From Lindgomyces ingoldianus (taxonomy: Eukaryota; Ascomycota; Dothideomycetes; Pleosporales; Lindgomycetaceae): 64,000 nucleotides of DNA. The stretch is taken from NCBI RefSeq assembly GCF_010093535.1, contig NW_022985202.1, forward strand, positions 473,735-537,734, read 5' to 3'. Every line of letters begins with the position of its first letter. Position 1 is the stretch's first letter. Made by a program: the position numbers and the translations under genes. The notes under the pieces are model-generated. The model saw only the letters and a list, made by a program, of their open reading frames with translations. It made no database searches and was not told where the DNA came from. Positions 36,678-49,358 of the stretch are shown here, piece after piece.

Positions 36678-39600
36678 TCCTCAATCAGCGTGCCCAATAG
36701 GCCGTACTACTGACAGTACTGAGTACGGTGTACGGTTGATTTAGACTGTACGAACGTACAGCAATCTTCTGTTAGTGCGTACAATAGCTGTTGCCCTAAG
36801 TACTGTCTGTAGTACAGTGTACAGTTAGCATTTTAGAATAGCTTGTAAGGCTTAATTTAGTGTTTTAAAAAGCCCTTGCTAGAGAAGCTGCTATAAAGGG
36901 CTAATTAGTAGAAAATCTTATGTGTAACACTAATTTAGCTGCTTAAAGGAGACTTTGTCTACTTATCTAAATAGTATAGCTTATTAAAATTAGAATAATG
37001 CTTATTACTAACTACTTTTTATTATAAAATTACTTATCTACACGCTTTATAGCTTTATAGGCCTTATTAAGTTAATCTAGTGTTGCTGTTATACACTTTA
37101 TAAAGTCTTAAAGGCTTAAAAAATTAAAAGTAATTTATAATACTTTTACTAGCTTATTTTATAAGGCTACACTACTTACTAGTAATAAGTAATTAAAAAA
37201 GTACTTAGAAAAGTGTAATTATAATACTAGCACTAAGTTTAAGATTAACTAAAGTAATATATAGCTATTAGATTTAAAAGAGGCTCTACTAGCTATGTAA
37301 TTAAGTTACTAGGTAAAAAATAAAAAAATAATAAAAAGTAACTATAAAGTCTTAAAAGTGTAGCTTTATAAAGCAGATTTAATGCTATATAAGAAGTAAA
37401 GTAAAGTTATACACCTTTAGCTCTACTATTAGTGCTATAAGCAACATTATAAAGGCGCTGTAAAAGTAGTTAATAGTTATAACTATATAGTAAAGCATTT
37501 ATAAAAAAAGTATAAAGTTAATATTAATAAAAAGCTTTTACTTAATAGCTCTTAAGCTTCTTAGCACTTATAAAAGGCAGCTAAAGTAGGAGTAGTAGGC
37601 TTGTTACACAGGCTATCTTATATACCTTAGCAGGAAGGCCCTCTGCGCAGTGCCCTAGTAGATTAGGTTATAGTGCAGGATTAATTATTTAAAAACACTA
37701 TTTTTATAAAAACTTAAGGCTTTATTAGCTAGAATTACATAAATCTTTTTACTACTTTTTTATAATTATACACTACACTTTCTACTAATATTTAGAATGT
37801 ATTTATATAGTAGAAGTAAGAGATTTTAATAGTACTAAATTTAGCATTATTAAAAATTATGTTAAGTGTAGATATATAAAGTAGTAAAAATTACTTTTTG
37901 TTTCTTACAGTAGTAGCTTATTTTATTAGTAAGTATGCATAGGCTACTATTACTACTTTTCTACAACACTAACTCTGCTAAATGCTTTATATAAATAATA
38001 AAATCTTTTTATTAAATTTAAAAACCTTTATAGTAACTATACTAAAAGTGTGTAAGCTTTTAAAGTAGCTACTACTATTATTAAATATAATATTATGTTA
38101 AAATTTAGTTACTTTATTAGAGATAATATGTTAAATAATAATAATAAGCTTATTTAAAGCTTTAATAATTACCTAAATCTACTATATAAGCTTAACAGGC
38201 AGCACTAAATCTGCTGCGCTAGCCACACTATTTAGGTAGTTATAAAGGCTATTATATATAGTAAAGGTGTTACTAAATTTAAGCAGAAGCTTACTAGAGC
38301 TACTCTTTATAATTAATTTAAGCTATATAAAAAGCGCAGTATTATTAAGTGTCTTTATAATCTTATAAACAGCATCTTAGCCTTACATAAGCACATAAGG
38401 CTTTTTAACACTATATAAAAAGACCTAGCTAAAGAGGACCTTATTTAGGAGTTTAGTACACTTAATTTTGTACATAATAGTAGAGTACACTAGCACTTAG
38501 TATATTTTATGCTCCTACGCTGCTTTAAGCTTAAAGAGGTAATTAGCTACTTCTAAAAGCAATAAAAAGGCTTTTTTAATACTAAGAATAAAGCTTACTA
38601 TACTAGATTTAACACCTTATTAGATCTTATAACTAAAGATAATTAGGATAAGATTAAGCGCTTTATAAGCTTTTTAAAAAAGTTTTATTAAATAATAAAA
38701 AAACTTAAAGGTAATAGCTTATTTAGCTTACTTTAGTAAATAATTATAAAGCTATAGTGCCTTTAAATTTACTTTAATTAGATAAGTAACACTTTTACTA
38801 ATAAGCTTAGCTTTTTTTACTTTAAAAGTGCTGTCTAGTTTAGCTATTAGAAGCTTATAACCTACTAAAGTAAGCTAATTCTTAAGCCTTTAGCCTTATA
38901 TTATGTAGTAGTAACTATACTTTATTTTTAGCTGTAATTACTATAGTTTTAAACCTACTAGCGCTATTATAAGGCCTAAATTAATAAAGTAACTTAGTTA
39001 ATAAAGATAATCTTTACACAGTATGTAAATGCTAAAGATAAAAATAAAAATAAAAATAAAAATAAAGCTAAGGCTTTATTTTTAAAGCGTTATAAACTAC
39101 TTAGTAGTAACTATTATAATATTAATTATAAAAACTGCCTTGCTGTTAACCTCTCTCTTATAATAAATAAGCGCTTATATAAGTGTAAAAGGCTATTAAA
39201 TAAGCTATAATTCTACTATAACACTATACACCCTAATCTTTATAAGAATTACTTATTACTACATAAAGATTCTCTATAGTAGTAGCTTACTAGAGGTAAA
39301 TTAAGCTATTTTATTTTTTATAAAATTGCTTTTAATTTCCTTACTATCCTAGCTATAAGCTATAAGTGTAAGAGGTGTTTTAGTGCTGCTAGCTATACTA
39401 TAACTAATAATTATAACAACTTATTAGGTGTAATAATTAAGGCTATATAGCTGCAAAAGCACTAGATTAAACACTAAATAGTAAGAAGTAAGCTTCTAGC
39501 TCTAGCTGCTCACGTTACTAAAGAAAATAGCCTTATAGGGAGCTATTAGGCCTTTAACTCTACCTCTTCTATAGTATAGCGTATTAATAGTTATAATGTA

Positions 39601-39772
39601 CATTAATTGTACAGTACTACCTGTACAGCTTATTTTAAACAGTGCGGTTACTGTCCGTACAGCTGCCTCTCCTCCTCACGACCGTACGTACGTACAGGCA
39701 ATCTCGTCCGTACAGGCCTCAAAATCTCCTAATCGTACAGTAGTACGGACTGTTGGGCACGCTGTCCTCAAT
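36678..39772 (+). mobile_element. hAT transposon (3079 bp) with decayed transposase
   Basis: Inverted ends CAGCGTGCCCAA (36686) and TTGGGCACGCTG (to 39764) are flanked by the 8-bp duplication TCCTCAAT (36678-36685 and 39765-39772). Subterminal GTAC-rich repeats are present at both ends. The interior is AT-rich and RIP-like. On the plus strand, at 38095-38154, the frame reads LKFSYFIRDNMLNNNNKLI, matching the hAT motif GYFxxDNAxNND with Asp-to-Asn changes; at about 38212 it reads CCASHTI*VVIKAII, matching the conserved CxxHxxNLxxK block. The length and orientation fit an originally autonomous copy. It cannot now encode an active transposase. Confidence 0.9.
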
Positions 39773-40790
39773 CCTTATAATAACGAAGAGCGCGGTGAGG
39801 TTTTGTTACCTCCTGTTATATGACATGAATCGACGTGCACATTTAAATTACCAGTAGAAATATTGCTGGTCTGTATTGGCTGCTGTCCCCGTTATAGTGT
39901 GCCCGTATATGGCTGCGTCGGGACTGCCTCTTACTGTCATATTGGCATCATGAGGAATGCGTGAAGGTTACGGAGGTTTCCACATGCTGAATAATTCCCT
40001 CATCGGAGAATATTGTCCACATGACCTAAGGGGGGCTCTCTCGATCGGTTTCTCTCTTCGGCCACGGCCGAATGCGGTCTACCAAGTCCTTTGCACGTGA
40101 GGCTGAATGGTTTGTTAACCACGACAAAATTATGAGATACCCCATCCGGATCCCAAAGAACCCCTGGAAGGCACAAGAATCCCTCCGTTCCCAGAATGGC
40201 ATCAGGGTGCTTGTGCACTAGCTCTTTTACTGGGGCTGGATGCAACGCTTGATCATCCGAGAACATCAGTTTATCGAGGTCTCCCGAGGGTCTCCGAGAG
40301 GAAAACTTGTCTAAAGTCTCTGATATGATGGAGATCCATAATAATATTTGTATGTCCTGAGGTGGCTTTTGCGTAGGGGCTTACATCCTCCGGTTTGGGG
40401 TTGTGGTTTCTCTCGGCGGTGTGCGCTTCCAACACAGCCACATGTTCTCCGGGATCGGTTCTAGAATCTAATTTATCAGACAGTAATGAGGAAAGCTCTG
40501 GGACAAAGTCTCTCATATTAGCATCACTATCAGCGTTTGCGAAGCAGCTCCTGGTTATCAATGCCACCGAGGAAGCGCTCCAATGTTGCTGTGACGAGAT
40601 TAGCTCTATTCCCACGGCATTGGGAGCCACGATCGAGAGATTCATCTTGACGACGCTGTGTTTATGCCCTGGCACAATCCGTGGGAGGAAGTCGGAGGTA
40701 GGCGAGAAGGTGTAGCTGATGGCGCACCGGGGTAGGAGTTTCCGGTTATTCCAGGTCTGAAAATATTCCCTGGATTGAAGTTGGAATGGG
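39773..40790. other. Region right of the hAT element, no assured gene
   Basis: Two minus-strand frames (40271-40675, 134 codons; 40000-40266, 88 codons) look partly protein-like (for example KHPDAILGTEGFLCLPGVLW) but have no recognised motif, and they could not be joined to the relic left of the hAT element without stops. They may be remains of one gene. Confidence 0.35.
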
Positions 40791-40799
40791 AAGAAGGCA

Positions 40800-41460
40800 G
40801 GGAGTCGTAGAGAGTGCGTTGAGACGGCGCGATTTATCTCACTTCAATGAGGAACCATGCAGTTAAAGCCGATGCTGGGCGAAAGAGATAGAGGATGACG
40901 GAGATAATGGAAGTCATTCTGCCTTCGATGAGAAGCCATTTCCTGCCTTGGGTATGTAGATAATTGATCCACAAGACTCCATACGAGATTCAATCCTCTG
41001 GGAGCAGCTACCAGAAGCGCGCTTCCGAAGAAGACAGCAATCCGAAATCCAAGTCCCCCTTGCATGTAGAGGAGATTGAGACCGAGCACCATTCCGGCGA
41101 CGAATTCGGCTTCAAGTACCCCGAGTCAAAGTCGGATGGCCAACATTCTAGCGAAGTTCTTCGTGGCGGACTGGAGTGCACACGCCCTCCAACTGGTCGT
41201 CACTGCGAATCAATCGTCAGTTGCAGTTCTCTACATCTGTTTCATCGAATAATTACGCTTCGCTAGCGTACCTTTCCTCCTACAATTCTTCGTCATCATA
41301 CCCAACGGCAAATGGCAAATTCAGAAACATTAGGCATTCCATCTGCTTTTGCATTGCCCAAATTACTATGTCCGCCGATTTGAATAATTACATCAGCATG
41401 AGGAACGGCGAGAGGGATAAGTCGAATTTGCGGACTATCGTATGTCGTTAGCAATGCGGT
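40800..41460 (-). pseudogene. MFS transporter pseudogene (allantoate-permease type)
   Basis: Minus-strand fragments in shifting frames match, in order, an anion:cation/allantoate-type major facilitator transporter: VRKFDLSLSPFLMLM* then SNLGNAKADGM (membrane helix 1 region, near 41300-41440); KNFARMLAIRL*LGVLEAEFV (near 41120-41170); GLGFRIAVFFGSALLVAAP (near 41010-41060); and KWLLIEGRMTSIISVILYLF (near 40880-40950). At least two stops and several frameshifts separate them, so the gene is dead. Only the N-terminal half is readable; the rest is not visible. Context with neighbouring catabolic enzymes suggests it once imported a small nitrogenous or organic-acid compound, but that is inference. 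Confidence 0.75.
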
Positions 41461-41699
41461 AGAAAATGGAGAGAAATGACGGTCGGAGGGATACCATCAG
41501 ATCTCTCCGCGGCATAGTCGATGTACTCCGTCGCAAAGCCGACTTCTTAACCTTTCTCGGACTCGAACGTCATAGCTATAAAGCAGACCAGAAAGCCTTT
41601 TCACAATTGGCTGTCAGGCGGAGACTCGACGTCCCAGATGCAGTTCCTGAAACTTGCGACGAGTGATGAAGGTTGAAATGTTACACTACTGCAGCTCTG

Positions 41700-42324
41700 A
41701 AAGTAAAGTTCTGGGGGCAGGGAATTATCGAGACAACACATCCTCCCATTTAAAATTCTTCTTTTCCTAAGGAAGCTGACCCATCGATCTGGAGCCTATT
41801 CCATGACTCGCGAGCTAGGTTGGAAATGCGAACCGGACTATCGGTGATAGATAAATAGGTGTTCGGATCCGTAGTGAGATGGTAAAGTTAAAACTGCAGC
41901 AAAGTGGGGGAAGTGGCACCACCCACGATCGGCTAGGGTTAGCTCCGGTTGAGATGGGCATTTGTCCCGGCACCATGGGTTCTTTGAGCGGAGCACCAAG
42001 AGAATGGTTAGTGGAAGTGAAATTTAGGCAAGGCGAAAGGGACGAAGAAAATGGGGACAAAATTCTAGTGGGGAAGGATCTCGGAACTTGCACGGCAAAC
42101 TTACCATAAATTTTATCTAGCGTCTTCGTTGAAGCAATTTAGATTTGGAATGCCCTTGTCTGGGTAGGGCGCAGTTGTTGGAAGAGTATGATGGCTGATC
42201 TAATATTGAGATTGATCAAATTATATTAGGTACTTACATCTTTTGAGTGTGGACATAGCAACACCGAAAACGCCAGTCGCATGCAATGGTCTATGTAGAA
42301 GAAAACAACAACCGCCCATCTCCG
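41700..42324. other. Intergenic, no recognised gene
   Basis: Short frames occur on both strands (for example 41879-42109 plus, 76 codons) with no motifs. This is the 3' flank of the monooxygenase gene. Confidence 0.4.
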
Positions 42325-44503
42325 TCATATATCGCATAGAAATTGTTCATAATACTCATCCATCCACCTCACCGCGCTCAACCCACTCTCTCTACTCCCG
42401 TTCGGCCACCGTCGTAGTGTGCCGACATATCCATCAGGCCTGACATTGAGAACGACCACTTCATCTTCGTCCAAACCATCTAGCCACTTGTCCAGACATT
42501 TCTGCTTGCGGGTATCTTTATCCGGGCAATCGTCCAGGTAGAAAGTCCATCTCGAATCTCGTAGAGTCGCTGGAAGATCTTCAATCTCGATCTCATATCG
42601 TGGCATATCCGTGACCAATGCATACGTGAAAACACCGCTCACTGGGGTGTACCGCTCCGGACACACAAACTCGTCATGTGGTGCGGCTAATGGCGGCTGA
42701 ATGGTGTATGACGCGTTTCCAGCTAGGGTAACTCGTCCGACATAGCATGACATAGACTGATGCATGTTACACACAGCATCTAAGAATGGCTTTGCAACGT
42801 GCACGTCGCGGCAAAAGAAATAAATGCGGAACTGCCCTAGTGCCGGAATGTCGGTCTGGATGTCGACAGGGTTGGCGTCGATGAAACGCGTGACCTTGGC
42901 TGGAGGAAGTAGGTATCCTGGTCTAAGCTGTCCCAGGCCGTGGCCTTTGGATGGAATGTTCAAGACGTTGTAGTCGTAGTTGACGCCATACCCTGAGATG
43001 AAGGCCTGGTGCTTCACGAAGTTCGCTGCCAGGGCCTCGGGGTCGCCGGCCGCAAAGGCATTGGCGTGCTCGAAATCGAAATTGACTAGATCTTCTGCAA
43101 TCTTCTTGCGCTCCAGCTCGTACGTTGCGAGGAGGGCTGGCTTGGCGAGACCGCGAACAGCAAAGTTGAGCTTCCAGGCGAGGTTCCAGGCGTCATGCAT
43201 TGAAGTGTTCATTCCTTGGGCAGCTTTGGGCGAGTGGGTATGGCTAGCCTGTACAGAGTTAAGGATGATCAACAAAGATGTGCAGTGTAACTCACATCTC
43301 CGGCAATGAACACCTTTCGATCGTGATCCGTAAATCTGTTGGCTACTCGCTGTCCAATCTTATAGCGACTGAACCATTCTGCACCGAGTTAGCCACCTAC
43401 TCTCCGGATCGACAGAAGTGCTGGCTCACCAATACTCCTCCACTGAAGGCTGTACGGATTCATGATCTCCTGAGCGCGCTTCATGACGAACTCCTGTGTG
43501 AGCCGTTCTCTGGCCGTGCTCTCCTTTGTATCCGGCTTCAGTTCAATGTACAATCGCGTCAGATTCCTCTCACGGGGGATCATTAGGATCGAGCCAAGCT
43601 CCTCCGAGTGCACGATAACCTTGCTCCAGATGTCGGGAAAGTCTGTATCCAGCACTCCATCCAAAACGCCCCAAATGGCGTCGTAGGAAGCACCCACTGG
43701 CCGGGCGTCTGGCAGGCACTTGCGCACTTGCGAATGCGCACCGTCACACCCAACCAGGTAGCGCGTTCCATATGTCCTCTTGGTGTGGTCGGCCTGCTTG
43801 CACGTGATCTGCAGCGGCCTGACCTTTTGGGGAGTATAGTCAAAATCGACAAACACCGTTGCCCGCTCCACGTCGACCCCTCGTTCCTTGAGGTCGTCGT
43901 GGAAGAGCTGCTCCACCATCCCCTGGTGCACGAGGAGGATGTAGGGGTCGAGCAGGTCGACAATAGGCGGGTAGTGGATCTCGCGGCCAGTGCGACGCAG
44001 CGACTGGTGGGGGGTCGACTTCCAGAAGGCAATGTCGTATATCCTCACGCCCTTCCGCAGCAACGGCTCGGCCAGGCGCATCTGGCGCAGGGTCTCAATA
44101 GTCTTGGGCTGGATTCCGTCAGCGCGTCCCGTGGAAGTTCTGTCGGGCCGGTCGTCGATGATGCGTGTTTTGATGCCGTACCGCACCAGATTGTCCCTGC
44201 CCTTCTCGTCAGCGCGACTGCCCTCCTCGGGGCGTAAGGGAAGGAGCGAACTCACGCGAGCATCAGCCCTGCGGGCCCCGCGCCCACCACCACAACATCG
44301 CTGAGAGTATTTCGGTAGTCGTCTTCGTGAGAGACGGTCGACGATGTCGTGGACATGGACATGACATCGATGCTGCCGGAGCGCACAGAGTCTGTCTTCA
44401 GGCCCGGCGCCATCTTCTGGATCTTGGTCGACGACGACGACGTCGAGGGCGGCTTTTGCGAGGCACTGGAGCGCTTCATGAGGTCCCAGAACGAAGCGGT
44501 CAT
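42325..44503 (-). CDS. FAD-dependent phenol hydroxylase-like monooxygenase
   Basis: This NAD(P)H-dependent flavoprotein probably hydroxylates a phenolic ring. Four exons (44256-44503, 43430-44196, 43296-43378, 42325-43248) with introns of 59, 51 and 47 bp give 673 aa; phases agree at each junction. Motifs: VVVGAGPAGLMLA (FAD dinucleotide fold, near residue 71), DDRPDRTSTGRADGI, CDGAHSQVRK (the DG motif), and [20 protein letters not shown] (GD motif; His and Pro conserved), the last assembled across intron 3. The C-terminal 200 residues, including RPDGYVGTL, are the thioredoxin-like domain of phenol 2-monooxygenases. The N-terminus has a Ser-rich extension of about 60 residues before the FAD fold. 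It appears intact and lies between a transporter pseudogene and an amidase pseudogene. Confidence 0.9.
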
Positions 44504-45149
44504 GCTGGCAAAAGCGTGGCACCTAAGAGATGGGACGAAAATGGGGGTGACGGAAGTCCGGGCAGGACCGCACTTTTGTTTCCTCTACGTCCCTTGGGCA
44601 CTCCATGACGGCTCTTCGAGGCTCCCAGCGGACAATGCGGAAGAAAATGTTTTCAAAAATCGCAATTGATGGGGTGACAACGTCCGGGGACCCTGCGCAC
44701 ACCTCTCAAGAAAATGCTGATGTGCTGGGGTTGGGCGGTCTTGGCGGCCTCCGGTCGCCCTTGCATCACCCCCACTGCTTGCTCCAAGGTTTTTGCAGGT
44801 CCTCGCTCTCCCAACTGCGGCATCCCGAGACCTCCCGGTACTGGACACCATTGGTGCGGCTCTAGCTCCCATCCATGAAGCTTTTTGCATCTGCGGCCCT
44901 CTCCCGATCAGGAGTCCTTCCACAAATCTCCCCTTGAAAGGCGTGACGTCCTCCTGAATCCTTCTGCTGCACACGCCTCAACACCATCCGACCCATCGTG
45001 AAATGTCCAATACGAGCGCCCCTAGCCGGCTCGAGATTGCCCAGAGCAAGTGCCGGCTTCGTAACGAGGCCACCAAAGAGTCACACCGACAACCTCAACT
45101 CTCAGACTGACGTCTGCACACCGTTCTCTGTAATGCCTCCTACCTAGGT
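44504..45149. other. Intergenic promoter region
   Basis: This spacer lies between the minus-strand monooxygenase and the plus-strand amidase pseudogene. Frames here have no family motif. It would hold both promoters. Confidence 0.4.
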
Positions 45150-47170
45150 AATAGTGGATGCTGATGAGTCCGTCGCAATCTAGCCTCTGCAAGTCGACAG
45201 TTCGGGAGCCAAACGCTCTTCATGGAGAGAACCACAATGAGGCTGTTCGGGACTTGACAGCCGTAGGCCACGTGGATGATATTCTCCTAATGCTCTTGTC
45301 TAGCGCTATGACCGCGGAGATGCTTTGCGCCGCCTATATCAGCCGGGAAGGCGTCAGGTCCCAAGCTCTCGGAGTCGCTTCGAGATGTATTCTTTCTGAC
45401 CTGATTCTCACGCCATGACTTTGCAGGGCAATCGAAGCTCATCAACGTGTAACTCTTGCCTGAAACTTCCTCGGCCTTTCCCCAGGCGTGAACTGACCAG
45501 CTTAGACGAATTGGCGCGTGTTTGCTACCCGGATTGACCGAAGGGGCGGATCACGACTGATAATTCGCTAGCCTTACCGAAATTCTTTTCGACGATGCCC
45601 TCAAGCGAGCCGCGCACTGGATGAATTTTCGAAGAGCATAGACGACTCGTGGGGCCACTACATGGAATCCCCATGACGCCGAAGGACCAGTCTGATATCC
45701 AGGGGTACGACTGCACGCTCGGATATGTAGGACGTGCCTGCATGCCGGCTGCACAGGATTCCGTTTTGGTTTCGTTGTTGAAACAGATGGGAGCCGTAAT
45801 CATCGCCAAGTCCAATCTTCCCCAAAGTATCATGGTAAGTCTCCAGCTCCCTCCGGACGTCTGAGACGTTCAGTTATCGTTATCGTCACATTAAGCTCAA
45901 AACTACTCAAAGTAGTGCGAAACGGAAAACCCGATGTGGGGTTTAACAATTCACCCGAAGAATCCCGACTCTACACCCGGCGGCTCTCCTAGCAGAGAGG
46001 GTGCGCTTTTGTTTCTTTGTAGTTCCGTTGTCGGATGGGGCACAGACATCGGTGGAAGTATCCGCATCCCTTCCCACATGCTCGGCCTCTCTGGCCTGAA
46101 GCCGAGCGTAAGCCATGAACCTTTCCAGAACTTACCTACCCTAAACCAAGCCACTGGAGCCTATATGTTTCCTGCCGATATTCTGAGTCCACGACAACCG
46201 TATTATTGTCTGCTGATGGCACCGACAGGCCTCCCGTATCACACGGTGTTACAGTCTCGACGGAAGGCCAAGAACATGTGCCGTCGGTAGTTGGGCCCAT
46301 GGCAGGAAGTCTAGGCTCCATCATCTCCGCCACCAATGCGGTCATTGCTGCAACACCATGGAATCTGGACCCCAAATGATGTCCACCGCCTTGGCGAGAT
46401 AATATGTTCAGAGACGTTCAGAGAAGACCTCTTGTGATTGGCGTTATGCATGACGATGGTGTTGTCAAACCTCATCCGCCTGTAGCGCGAGTCTTGACAA
46501 GCGTCGTGTCCAAGTTACAGGCTGCAGGGCATGAAGTTATCCCTTGTTCCCCGGACAGTCTACATGAGGAGTGCATTAATATTATGGTATCACGCCCGTC
46601 TTACCCTAATTTCTAATTTCACACGCGAGCCTATCTTCAGTTCAGGATCAATATTATACTGTGGATGGAGGAGACGACATCCGACACGACGTTGAAGCTA
46701 GAGGCGAGCCTTTCATCCCCCATGTCGAGGCTCTCGTTAATCGCGGGAAACCAATCTCGGTCTACGCGTACTAGCAATTAAACAAGCAAAAGCCTGCGGC
46801 GCAGAAACGGTTTCGGGACTTATGGAACTCCACTGTGTCGCCGACTTCGGGGAGCACGATTGACGTACTCCTTTCTCCTGTGATGCTTCATCTAGCAGTG
46901 CCCTATCGTAAATGCCGATGGGTCGGTTACACGAAGATCTTCAATTTCGTCGATTACTCAGCTCTAGCCCTTCCGACGGGTGAAGTCTCAATCGAGATTG
47001 ATCATATGTCGGCTGCTACGATGGGCTCGTACAAGCCTAGGAACGAGCTTGACAAGTGGAATTGGAGTCTCTTTGACCTTGAAAGTATGGCTGGCGTACG
47101 CATCGTGTTCAGGTTGTTGCTAGAAAGTTAGAGAAAGAGAAGGTACTTGGAACCGCCAAAGTTTATTATT
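45150..47170 (+). pseudogene. Amidase (amidase-signature family) pseudogene
   Basis: Plus-strand fragments follow the order of a fungal acetamidase-like enzyme: HVDDILLMLLSSAMTAEMLC, AIEAHQRVTLA, LTEILFDDALKRA, LVGPLHGIPMTPKD (catalytic Lys), MGAVIIAKSNLPQ, then PGGSPSREGALL...GTDIGGSIRIPS (nucleophile region). After these come SVVGPMAGSLGSIISATNA, PLVIGVMHDDGVV, and ALALPTGEVS near the C-terminus. Damage: a frameshift near 45620, TGG-to-TAG where the family has IMWCETENP (near 45914), a second frameshift before VSTEGQ (near 46255), TAG for Trp in the AYWQLNK position (near 46772), and a frameshift at the end. The cis-Ser of GGSS is Pro. Remaining splice sites are recognisable, so decay is recent. 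The intact enzyme would have hydrolysed an amide to acid and ammonia. Confidence 0.85.
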
Positions 47171-47750
47171 GATATGTTACTAAGGGCTTCGCCAACGCCA
47201 TAAAGATTTGCGGCCTGCAAAGCATCAGCGTAAGTTCCCGGGGATTCCTAGATTACGCAGTTTCCATGATTGCTGCACATTGCCATTCACTAAACTGGAT
47301 TTTTTTTACATGGAGATATCGATATCTTAGTACAACCCTCTGAGGACACATATGCCCTATGCTTGGTGAACGTTCGCATGCCGCCGTATTGCGGATAAAT
47401 GCTCAATCTTAGTGTTGAATCCCTTCTCGATCAAGGACCTTGTGGTCTTTCCTGTGTTCCTTCGTGCAACAGCGTGAATCCCAGAAGTTCTATATCGCTC
47501 TAGTGAAGGGGCGGGAGCTAATGCACGCTCCCGTGATAAGAGAGTTGATATCACCCCCACCTTCGACATGCTGGTTGTTTTGTTTCCGTTGTACGACGTC
47601 CATCTCCGAAGCTAAGAGCGGGGTTATTGCCTCAGCAATCCTTAAGCGGGCAACTGTTTGCTCCTCAGAAAATTTCTAACCCTTTGTCTTCACATTTCGG
47701 GACGATTTCCTGCGGCATTTCCTGCCACGACCTTCAGTCAAGGCGAGATC
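47171..47750. other. Intergenic upstream of the deacetylase
   Basis: Nothing recognised. It separates the amidase pseudogene from the next gene on the same strand. Confidence 0.4.
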
Positions 47751-48807
47751 ATGGGCAAGAAGCGCGTGCTTGTGAGCTACGGAGTGGACATTGACGCTGT
47801 CGCTGGATGGCTGGGCTCGTATGGAGGAGAGGATTCGACGAGCGATATCAGCAGAGGTGAGCTACCTGTGTCACTTCTTACTAGCTATGATACGATTTTA
47901 CTAGCGCGTGACAACAGGCCTCTGGGCTGGAACCGTAGGCACACAGCGGCTGCTTAAACTCTTCAGAAAGTACAACATCAAGGCGACGTGGTTCATTCCA
48001 GGCCACTCACTCGAGACGTTTCCTGAGGACTGCGCTGCCGTGCGTGACGCGGGTCATGAAATCGGTCTTCATGGCTACTCCCACGAGAATCCTGTCGACA
48101 TGACTTTCGAGCAGCAGCGCGATGTGCTGGATAAAACCTACAAGATGCTCACCAAATTCTGTGGTAAGCCGCCCCGGGGCAGCGTTGCACCGTGGTGGGA
48201 GACCTCCCAAGAGGGCTGTGAGCTGCTGCTCAGCTATGGCATCGAGTACGACCACAGCATGTCGCACGAGGACCATCGCTGTTACTGGCTCCGTACTGGC
48301 GACCAGTGGACCAAGATTGATTATAGTAAGAACGCTGCTGATTGGATGAAACCGCTGGTGAGGGGCCAGGAGACTGGTTTGGTTGAAATCCCTGGGAGCT
48401 GGTACATCGATGACTTGCCACCCATGATGTTTATGAAGAAAGCTCCAAATAGTCATGGATGGGTGAATCCGAGAGATGTCGAGGATATTTGGAAAGACCA
48501 CTTCGACTACTTCTACCGGGAGTACGACGAGTTCATCTTTCCGATGACAATCCATCCTGACGTCTCTGGCCGGCCACATGTCCTCCTCATGCACGAGAGG
48601 TCAGTATTATCGCCAGGAGCTTAAACCCTGAGGCTAACGAAGACTCTAAGGATCATCGAGCACATTAACAAACATGAAGGGGTAGAGTGGGTGACGATGG
48701 AGCAGATGTGTGACGATTTTAAGAGTAGGAACAAGCCCCCAGTAGGCGCAATGATGCCAGCACCACCGGGCGAGATCTTGAAGAAGCAGGTCGAGGGCAA
48801 GGCTTGA
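47751..48807 (+). CDS. Polysaccharide deacetylase (NodB-type) family hydrolase
   Basis: This is a metal-dependent deacetylase-fold enzyme. Three exons (47751-47856, 47918-48599, 48651-48807) with introns of 61 and 51 bp give 314 aa. The N-terminal [13 protein letters not shown] holds the metal/catalytic Asp pair (13 and 15), and [12 protein letters not shown] gives the His-x3-His metal site. The family block that usually reads PRGWTAP here reads [17 protein letters not shown] continues across intron 2 into [10 protein letters not shown], the usual terminal helix. It resembles the cytosolic branch that includes bacterial PgdA-like and PuuE/cyclic-imide-hydrolase-like proteins. There is no signal peptide, so action on an intracellular small amide or imide is as likely as on chitin. 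It lies directly downstream of the amidase pseudogene. Confidence 0.88.
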
Positions 48808-49358
48808 GCATACAGCAGAGCAACTTCCAGTCGACAGTAGAGAATACGGCGCAGCTTTTGCGGCACTGCCATAAAGCGAGCACATGTACAAGAGCAATCA
48901 AATCACCAGTTTGAAACTAAAGGAACTATCGGAACTATCGGAATGAGCCCCCCCACCACACAGAACTTTGGGAGCTATGACCTCCGTACCCCTCACCCAT
49001 CCCGCAACCTTGTACCCCCACTCTTTCGAATCTGGAACAGACTGAATGTAGAACTTACCACCACTCTTCATTTTTGGCCTCAGAAATGCCGATCACCACT
49101 TTTCTGCGAACGGAATCCTTCCGGACACAATCTAGGTCGGTAACCTAGTAACTTGGCTTAGCTACTTTCTTGGTCGCGTGCGTTGGGGGATACGTGGGTA
49201 TCGCCGGGCTAAGATGACGGCAATTTTAGTTCAAACATCACTTTTGTAGATTTTCAAGCGGTTCCTCTTCCGCTACCTTGAATGGACTTCTGTATCGATT
49301 CCTTCGGGTCATCGCCTCATATTGTCCCCGCCTGCCCAATTCCAGACCTGTTGTCACA
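48808..49358. other. Intergenic, nothing recognised
   Basis: This 550-bp spacer between two plus-strand genes shows no family motif on either strand. Confidence 0.4.

Noticed and set aside
42980..44304. Long plus-strand frames (for example 209 codons at 43608-44237)
   Set aside because: They are antisense shadows of the phenol hydroxylase-like gene, whose minus-strand motifs are unambiguous.
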